Of a stretch of 27,507 bases of DNA, positions 23,563 through 27,507 are shown one piece after another (position 1 is the first letter of the stretch; each line of letters begins with the position of its first letter). The DNA is from Bacillota bacterium (lineage in GTDB: Bacteria; Bacillota; Clostridia; Peptostreptococcales; Natronincolaceae): positions 1 to 27,507 of the forward strand of contig JAEWHG010000151.1 of assembly GCA_023387935.1 (NCBI GenBank), written 5' to 3'. A program made the translations under genes and the position numbers. The notes under the pieces were generated by a model. That model was not told the origin of the DNA. It was given only the letters and a program-made list of their open reading frames with translations, and made no database searches.

Positions 23563-25374
23563 ATGAAAGGAACAATTGTATCCACATGGTTAACCACTTT
23601 AAGAAGTATTTTTGATGATCATATTGTGGATACTGCTTTAAAATCTGTGGATTGGGATAAAAGCAGAGTTATTACACCATTAGAGGATATTGAAGATGCA
23701 GAAATTTTTCAAATTTTCAATGAGGTATCTAAGCTAACTAATATTCCAGGTAATGAAATTTGGCGCAAAGTAGGTAGACAGAATATTTCTTCCTTTAACA
23801 AATGGTTTCCATCCTATTTTGAGAGAAGTAGCCTTAGAGCTTTTCTAATGATGATGGACGACGTCCATAGTCAATTAACTAAATTAATAAAGGGTGCTAC
23901 TCCTCCGAGACTAATTGCTAAAGATATTAGCCCTACGGAATTCGAGCTTACTTATATTTCCAAACGTGGTCTTTTTGATTATTTCTTAGGACTTTTAGAA
24001 GGTAGTTCCCAGTTTTTTAACGAAAAATTAGATTACAGTATTTTAGAAACAGGCGTTCATGATGATGGACGAAAAAAAATGGTGGTTCGCATAAAATTAG
24101 AAAAGTCTGAGGATGTTGTATTAAATAAAACTTCTTCCAAAATACTTGGTTTGGGATTTATTAAAAGTCTTCCATTAAAAACAAGTATTATTCCAAGTGT
24201 TATAACTTTTATATCCCTCACCATTTTTAGTAGCAATAATATTACTTCAAACATATTAGTTTCTCTAGTTACATTTATATCTACATATATTGTTACATTC
24301 GTAGTAACAAAGCCTATTGACATTGTAAGTCAAGAGGTTGAAAAACTTAAAAATTATGATTTTGCAAGTAAAACGACACTGAAAACTCAGGACACTATAG
24401 AAACCTTAGCTCATGGTTTAAATGAAACTAAAGAAGTTTTAAAAAAGGATTTTCTTTTCCTTAAAGGTGGTACGGACGATTTAACTAAGTTTGTTGAACA
24501 GTTTACAGAGATTGCTCAAACCATGCGAGTTTTTTCAAATTCTATATCTTCTGTTGTTCATGAGGTAGCATTAGGCGCAACGCATCAAGCTGAGGAAACA
24601 GGAGAAGCTGTATATCAGCTTGATGAATACGTTAATCGACTATCAAAAATTGTTGATGAAGAGACAGAAAGTAAAAATCATTTAGAAGAAGCTGGTATGG
24701 GACTTCAAAAGTCATTCCATGAAATTAAGCAAACTACAGAGCTAATTAATGATGTGAAAAATAATTTTGCTGATGTTAATCATCAAGGCCGAGAAATATC
24801 ACTGCAGGCTAACAAAATTTTGGAAATAAGTTCAACAGTAGAAGCGATTGCAGATCAAACGAATTTATTAGCCTTAAACGCTGCAATAGAAGCTGCCCGT
24901 GCAGGCGAGGCCGGTAGAGGCTTTACTGTAGTTGCAGAAGAAATAAGAAAACTAGCAGAGCATTCTAAGAATGCAGTAGGTGAGATCAATAATAATTTAC
25001 TTTTCTTTATTAAACAAATCGAAAGCTTAGTAAATAAAATACAATCTCAATATGATCAATTAGAAGCAAGTAATCAAAAATTAGAACAGGTGACAATTAA
25101 CAATCAAGGATCTACCAATAAAGTTCTTGATACATCCAGTGTAATCGTCCGACTAATAGATGAATTATCAACAGAAACTGAAAGAATAAATAATGTAATA
25201 CAAAATATTCATGCACTAGCATCCATTGCTGAAGAAAATTCTGCAGCATCACAAGAAATGAGCGCTAATGTAACTCAATATACAGAAAAGGTTAGTGATT
25301 TATCCGACAGTATCGCTTTATTTGAAACATTGATTAACAACTTTAAAAATCAACTAAAAAAATATCAGATATAA
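23563..25374 (+). CDS. H-NOX (haem NO/O2-binding) methyl-accepting chemotaxis protein
   Basis: A 603-residue sensor. Residues 1-185 are an H-NOX domain: the haem ligand is His102 (MMMDDVHSQL), Pro115 is in GATPPRL, and the propionate-binding YxSxR motif is YISKR (131-135). Trp9, Asn74 and Tyr140, which form the O2-stabilising distal pocket in the Thermoanaerobacter-type protein, are all present. Two close membrane segments follow (about 204-250), then a linker and a cytoplasmic MCP signalling domain with the conserved tip IADQTNLLALNAAIEAARAGE near 425-450. The ATG at 23563 has AAAGGAGGG upstream and puts H-NOX at the N-terminus. It likely senses O2 and signals to CheA to steer movement. No che genes adjoin. 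Confidence 0.92.
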   Translation: MKGTIVSTWLTTLRSIFDDHIVDTALKSVDWDKSRVITPLEDIEDAEIFQIFNEVSKLTNIPGNEIWRKVGRQNISSFNKWFPSYFERSSLRAFLMMMDDVHSQLTKLIKGATPPRLIAKDISPTEFELTYISKRGLFDYFLGLLEGSSQFFNEKLDYSILETGVHDDGRKKMVVRIKLEKSEDVVLNKTSSKILGLGFIKSLPLKTSIIPSVITFISLTIFSSNNITSNILVSLVTFISTYIVTFVVTKPIDIVSQEVEKLKNYDFASKTTLKTQDTIETLAHGLNETKEVLKKDFLFLKGGTDDLTKFVEQFTEIAQTMRVFSNSISSVVHEVALGATHQAEETGEAVYQLDEYVNRLSKIVDEETESKNHLEEAGMGLQKSFHEIKQTTELINDVKNNFADVNHQGREISLQANKILEISSTVEAIADQTNLLALNAAIEAARAGEAGRGFTVVAEEIRKLAEHSKNAVGEINNNLLFFIKQIESLVNKIQSQYDQLEASNQKLEQVTINNQGSTNKVLDTSSVIVRLIDELSTETERINNVIQNIHALASIAEENSAASQEMSANVTQYTEKVSDLSDSIALFETLINNFKNQLKKYQI

Positions 25375-25377
25375 AGT

Positions 25378-25407
25378 AAAGTTTGTGAGTTCCTACTCAC
25401 AAACTTT
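25378..25407 (+). terminator. terminator of the H-NOX receptor gene
   Basis: AAAGTTTGTGAGT (25378-25390) pairs perfectly with ACTCACAAACTTT (25395-25407) around a 4-base loop. The T-run is short. A similar hairpin occurs in the repeat at 5935-5965, so it may also be part of the repeat family. Confidence 0.7.
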
Positions 25408-25451
25408 ATTGCTCACTCAATTCTAAGCTATGCTTAGAATTTCAAGTGCTT
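25408..25451 (-). repeat. terminator-tail repeat, best-preserved copy
   Basis: On the minus strand, directly after the T-run of the redoxin terminator: AAGCACTTGAAATTCTAAGC, a three-base loop, GCTTAGAATT and GAGTG. The inner stem is 10 bp (25419-25428 with 25432-25441), with an outer CACTT/GAGTG stem separated by a two-base bulge. Confidence 0.7.
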
Positions 25452-25480
25452 AAAAAAATGGAGATGCAATTGCATCTCCA
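25452..25480 (-). terminator. terminator of the UGA-containing redoxin gene
   Basis: A fully self-complementary 22-base sequence (25459-25480, centre GCAATTGC) is followed by seven T on the minus strand, seven bases after the redoxin stop codon. Confidence 0.85.
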
Positions 25481-25486
25481 TTTATA

Positions 25487-25714
25487 TTATAATAGTTCCT
25501 CTAGTCTTTCTCTATCAAATCCAACAATTACTTCTTCTCCAATTTGAACTACAGGAACTGCCATTATTCCTTTTTTCATTAGCTCTTTTCTAGCTGCTCC
25601 ATCGGTTTGGATATTCTTTTCATTAAATTGTACACCCTTCTCTGAAAGATACTCTTTCACTGTATAGCAATGTGGTCATGTGTTGCTTGTAAAAACTATA
25701 ACTTCTTTTGACAT
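25487..25714 (-). CDS. selenocysteine-containing glutaredoxin/NrdH-like redoxin (in-frame UGA)
   Basis: Read through one in-frame TGA at codon 13 (25676-25678), this gives a 75-residue thioredoxin-fold protein: KEVIVFTSNT, then UGA, then PHCYTVKEYL, later MKKGIMAVPVVQIGEEVIVGF with the cis-Pro, and ERLEELL. In homologues codon 13 is the first Cys of the CPHC redox motif, so UGA most likely encodes selenocysteine, giving a UPHC site. The start has AGGAGG six bases upstream and a strong terminator follows. A SECIS-like hairpin begins 16 bases after the UGA: TGAAAG/CTTTCA (25654-25659 with 25643-25648), loop AGTAT, loop 22 bases from the UGA. Sec-containing glutaredoxin is, to my memory, known from Alkaliphilus. 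A pseudogene is unlikely because the rest of the frame is intact. Confidence 0.85.
25643..25659 (-). promoter_or_regulatory. bacterial SECIS-like element
   Basis: In the mRNA, UGAAAG pairs with CUUUCA around the loop AGUAU; G is at the second loop position. An outer UAUAC/GUGUA pairing can extend it across an internal loop. The spacing from UGA to the loop (22 bases) is within the known range of bacterial elements. Confidence 0.6.
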
Positions 25715-25794
25715 GGAAATTCCTCCTAAAATATTATTTAAATTAATTTTATTCTATAATATATTATACTTATATCCAAATATTTGTATAGTAA

Positions 25795-25995
25795 TCAATA
25801 TAAGAAATATTTTTTTATAGCTCTTCTAATTTCACTTTTCTTATATATGGGATCACTATACATTTTAATATTATAATATTGAATAACCTCTACAATAGAT
25901 CCAATATTATATTGATTTATTTCCTCCACATTAGAAAAAAAATTTTTTTCTTTATCTAAAAATTGAATAAAGTCATTTATATTCATATCTAGCAA
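25795..25995 (-). CDS. hypothetical small protein
   Basis: A 66-residue soluble protein, rich in Asn, Ile, Lys and Tyr (NINDFIQFLDKEKNFFSNVE near the N-terminus; SEIRRAIKKYFLY at the end). No family is recognised. The TTG at 25995 has AAGGAG nine bases upstream; an ATG three codons in is an alternative start with poorer spacing. It lies between the redoxin gene and the DUF1858 gene and has no obvious terminator. Confidence 0.5.
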   Translation of the reverse strand: MLDMNINDFIQFLDKEKNFFSNVEEINQYNIGSIVEVIQYYNIKMYSDPIYKKSEIRRAIKKYFLY

Positions 25996-26090
25996 TCTAC
26001 CGTTCTCCTTATTTAATATATTAATTTCTCAGTATTAGTTTTCCTAAATTTTCATGTAGTATACACTTAAATAAGTAGCAAACTACTATA

Positions 26091-26135
26091 TATATATGGT
26101 AAAATAAGTTGTACAACCTATTTTACATATATATG
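26091..26135. promoter_or_regulatory. long dyad upstream of the DUF1858 gene
   Basis: GTAAAATA (26099-26106) and TATTTTAC (26119-26126) flank the inner palindrome GTTGTACAAC (26108-26117), with TATATA on both sides. It may be an operator, or the terminator-like end of an upstream transcript. The left part, TATATATGGTAAAATAAGT, also occurs on the minus strand at 2045-2063. Confidence 0.45.
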
Positions 26136-26150
26136 TGATTAAAATCACAT
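26133..26150. promoter_or_regulatory. CRP/FNR-type operator
   Basis: ATGTGATTAAAATCACAT has perfect 8-base arms and matches the form TGTGA-N6-TCACA used by CRP/FNR-family regulators. Its centre lies about 50 bases upstream of a TATAAT box (26193-26198), near -63 if that box is used, a class I activator position. A Crp/Fnr regulator gene follows at 26511-27197. Confidence 0.65.
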
Positions 26151-26192
26151 TGAAAAGTGATTTAAAACATATTTTTAGTGAGAATTTATATG

Positions 26193-26198
26193 TATAAT
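26193..26198 (+). promoter_or_regulatory. probable -10 box of the DUF1858 gene
   Basis: TATAAT in ATGTATAATTAAAT; the -35 region is poor, in line with activator dependence. Confidence 0.45.
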
Positions 26199-26270
26199 TA
26201 AATATATAATATATTTCTTACTGAAGCTTTATTAAAAATTATAAAAATAAATTATAGGAGGTTTTTTATT

Positions 26271-26456
26271 ATGGAAATTACTAAAGACATGTTAATTGGA
26301 GATCTTTTAAGAGCAAAACCAGAAGCTGCACAAATCTTAATGGGGTTTGGAATGGGTTGCTTAGGTTGCCCATCTTCTCAAATGGAATCATTAGAGCAAG
26401 CTGCTGCAGTACACGGAATAGATATTAATCAACTTTTAGCAAAGTTAAACGCATAA
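26271..26456 (+). CDS. DUF1858 domain redox-disulfide protein
   Basis: A 61-residue single-domain protein of the DUF1858 family, which is often linked with hybrid cluster proteins and other redox enzymes. The family pattern is complete: ITKDMLIGDLLRAKPEAAQILMGFGMGCLGCPSS, shown in part here, with the CLGC Cys pair near residues 30-33, then MESLEQAAAVHGIDINQLL. The Cys pair could form a disulfide or bind metal. The start has AGGAGG upstream. It is a single gene with its own strong terminator, next to a convergent Crp/Fnr-type regulator. No hybrid cluster protein gene is in view. Confidence 0.9.
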   Translation: MEITKDMLIGDLLRAKPEAAQILMGFGMGCLGCPSSQMESLEQAAAVHGIDINQLLAKLNA

Positions 26457-26464
26457 TTCAAATA

Positions 26465-26510
26465 AAAAATATCTTATAGGATGTTTCTTTGCATCCTATA
26501 AGATATTTTT
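26465..26510. terminator. bidirectional terminator (DUF1858 gene / Crp-family gene)
   Basis: Perfect 19-bp arms (26465-26483 with 26492-26510) begin with A-run and end with T-run, around an 8-base loop. Confidence 0.9.
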
Positions 26511-27197
26511 TTATTTGATCCATTCCTCTAGTTTTTCCATGTCTTTAATAATAATTTTTCTTCTATCTATATCTATAGAGCCTTCTTTCTTAAATTGACT
26601 TAATGCTCTACTTACTGTTTCTCTTGCTGTACCTATTAAATTAGCTAAATCCTGCCTAGAAATATCTAATTGTAGCTCTATGCCACTTGATGTCTGTTTC
26701 CCGTTACTTTGCCCAAGCTTTATGATAGTTTGAGCAGTTCTAGCATAGGTATCGCCTAACGCTAGCTCCTTAACCTTTTGTTGAGAACTATATAGTTTCT
26801 TGCTAAACACCTTTATTATATGAAGAGCTATTTCTGTATTTTTTTTAATAAGATTCTCAAGATCCTCATTTCGTATCATCCCTATACATGCATCCTCTAA
26901 AACTTCTGCACCTGCAGGATAGGGAACATCATTAAATAGCGCAACCTCTGCAAATACATCCCCCTCTCCAAGAATTGCAAAAATTAGTTCTCTACCATCG
27001 GGAGTTGTTTTATATATTTTTACTTTGCCAGACTTAATAAAATAAAAGGCATCCCCTTTATCCCCTTCCATAAAAATAATTGTACCCTTACGCAAATTTC
27101 TTTCTATTGTAACACTGCTTATTTGTTCTAAATCTATATCGCTTAACTCACTAAATACAGGCGCTTTTTTTAAGATATTAACTTCTAAACTTTTCAA
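26511..27197 (-). CDS. Crp/Fnr family transcriptional regulator
   Basis: A 228-residue regulator: cyclic-nucleotide-binding-type beta-roll (about residues 10-115; IFMEGDKGDAFYFIKSGKVKIY, FAEVALFNDVPYPAGAEV), dimer helix, and a winged helix-turn-helix near 170-215 (LDISRQDLANLIGTARETVSRAL). The Cys cluster of oxygen-sensing Fnr is absent; only a Cys in EDACIGM is seen. So it probably senses a small molecule or haem, not O2 through a [4Fe-4S] cluster. The start is TTG at 27197 with GGGAGGA seven bases upstream. A TGTGA-N6-TCACA site lies next door before the DUF1858 gene. A Fur-like palindrome covers its own upstream region. Confidence 0.88.
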   Translation of the reverse strand: MKSLEVNILKKAPVFSELSDIDLEQISSVTIERNLRKGTIIFMEGDKGDAFYFIKSGKVKIYKTTPDGRELIFAILGEGDVFAEVALFNDVPYPAGAEVLEDACIGMIRNEDLENLIKKNTEIALHIIKVFSKKLYSSQQKVKELALGDTYARTAQTIIKLGQSNGKQTSSGIELQLDISRQDLANLIGTARETVSRALSQFKKEGSIDIDRRKIIIKDMEKLEEWIK

Positions 27198-27239
27198 AGT
27201 TATTCCTCCCCTTTAATACTTAAATGCTTACCCCTTAAA

Positions 27240-27279
27240 GATAATAGTTATCATTATATTTATAATGATAACTATTATC
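27240..27279. promoter_or_regulatory. Fur-like twin operator (19-bp arms)
   Basis: Perfect 19-bp inverted repeat (27240-27258 with 27261-27279). Each arm holds a 7-1-7 type Fur box with 13 of 15 matches: TGATAACTATTATCT and its mirror image. It lies between the divergent Crp-family gene and the membrane protein gene, close to the promoter region of the former. Confidence 0.6.
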
Positions 27280-27345
27280 TATTATATCAAATCATAGTAG
27301 TATCTAACCATATAATTTTTACATGTAGAATTTAATCAAATAATG

Positions 27346-27374
27346 TTGACAAAACCCTTCTGTAATAGGATAAT
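27346..27374 (+). promoter_or_regulatory. promoter of the right-edge membrane protein gene
   Basis: TTGACA (27346-27351), 17-base spacer, GATAAT (27369-27374), about 50 bases before the start codon. This is the strongest plus-strand promoter in the window. Confidence 0.85.
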
Positions 27375-27427
27375 AGATTTGGAATAATTGTTTTGTTAAT
27401 TTTACCACAATATAGGAGGAATTTAGC

Positions 27428-27507
27428 ATGTTACATCATTTTATTGAACTAGTAGTACCTAATATCATCTATCTATTAGAAATCTTCGGAGTATTTATAA
27501 TTACTTT
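27428..27507 (+). CDS. membrane protein, start only (possibly DUF1622)
   Basis: The gene runs off the right edge. The first 26 residues are MLHHFIELVVPNIIYLLEI and a following FGVFIIT, a hydrophobic start of a membrane helix. Short hydrophobic proteins of the DUF1622 type start in a similar way, but this is a weak guess. AGGAGGA lies eight bases upstream of the ATG. Confidence 0.6.
   Translation, partial: MLHHFIELVVPNIIYLLEIFGVFIIT

Noticed and set aside
5940..25451. Group IIC intron remnants at the terminators
   Set aside because: Placement after terminators is reminiscent, but there is no domain V sequence, no reverse transcriptase and the elements are too short.
25487..25714. Pseudogene or frameshifted redoxin because of the internal TGA
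   Set aside because: The TGA replaces exactly the catalytic Cys codon, the rest of the frame is intact, and a SECIS-like hairpin follows at the right distance; selenocysteine is the better reading.

Overview
The window is AT-rich, uses strong Gram-positive ribosome binding sites (AGGAGG type) with frequent TTG and GTG starts, and carries clostridial hallmarks: a T-box on trpS, DegV, an Asp23-family protein, H-NOX chemoreception, formate-tetrahydrofolate ligase and a 2-oxoacid:ferredoxin-type oxidoreductase. A hidden selenocysteine-encoding redoxin gene points to an anaerobic, selenoprotein-making member of Clostridia. An Alkaliphilus-like organism is my best guess, but this is inference and not a database match. 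No prophage, transposase, CRISPR array, rRNA or tRNA gene is visible; this is chromosomal housekeeping and accessory DNA.

Layout. 1-2000: ApbE flavin transferase lipoprotein and a convergent HAD phosphatase sharing a terminator. 2200-5740: cyanophycinase plus cyanophycin synthetase operon (minus strand). 6040-8810: polysaccharide deacetylase lipoprotein and a Na/phosphate symporter under a four-repeat Pho box. 9270-10150: a lone acyl carrier protein and a Met/Pro/Cys/His-rich small protein. 10210-12960: a tight five-gene minus-strand operon (DUF1893, CopZ-N-type zinc/iron-sulfur protein, CvfB-like S1 protein, MobA, Asp23 family). 13090-15280: YdjM-like membrane protein with a LexA box inside its promoter, divergent DegV, small membrane protein. 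15435-18450: trmB, DUF881 protein, trpS with a tryptophan T-box. 18630-23290: two-subunit 2-oxoacid oxidoreductase, a PspB-shaped small membrane protein and fhs. 23560-25715: H-NOX chemoreceptor with a complete O2-type haem pocket, then the UGA-containing redoxin. 25795-27507: small unknown protein, DUF1858 protein behind a CRP/FNR-type palindrome, a Crp/Fnr regulator, and the start of a membrane protein; the last two diverge from a twin Fur-like palindrome.

Together the genes concern redox and metal handling (ApbE, MobA, CopZ-N protein, Sec redoxin, DUF1858, Crp/Fnr), one-carbon and 2-oxoacid metabolism (fhs, kor), nitrogen storage (cyanophycin), phosphate uptake and oxygen sensing.

Beyond the genes, the most interesting signals are the in-frame UGA redoxin with a SECIS-like hairpin, a family of hairpin repeats that sit immediately downstream of intrinsic terminator U-tracts in one orientation, a 111-bp two-hairpin repeat present twice, and several well-formed operators (LexA, Pho, Fur-like, CRP/FNR-like).
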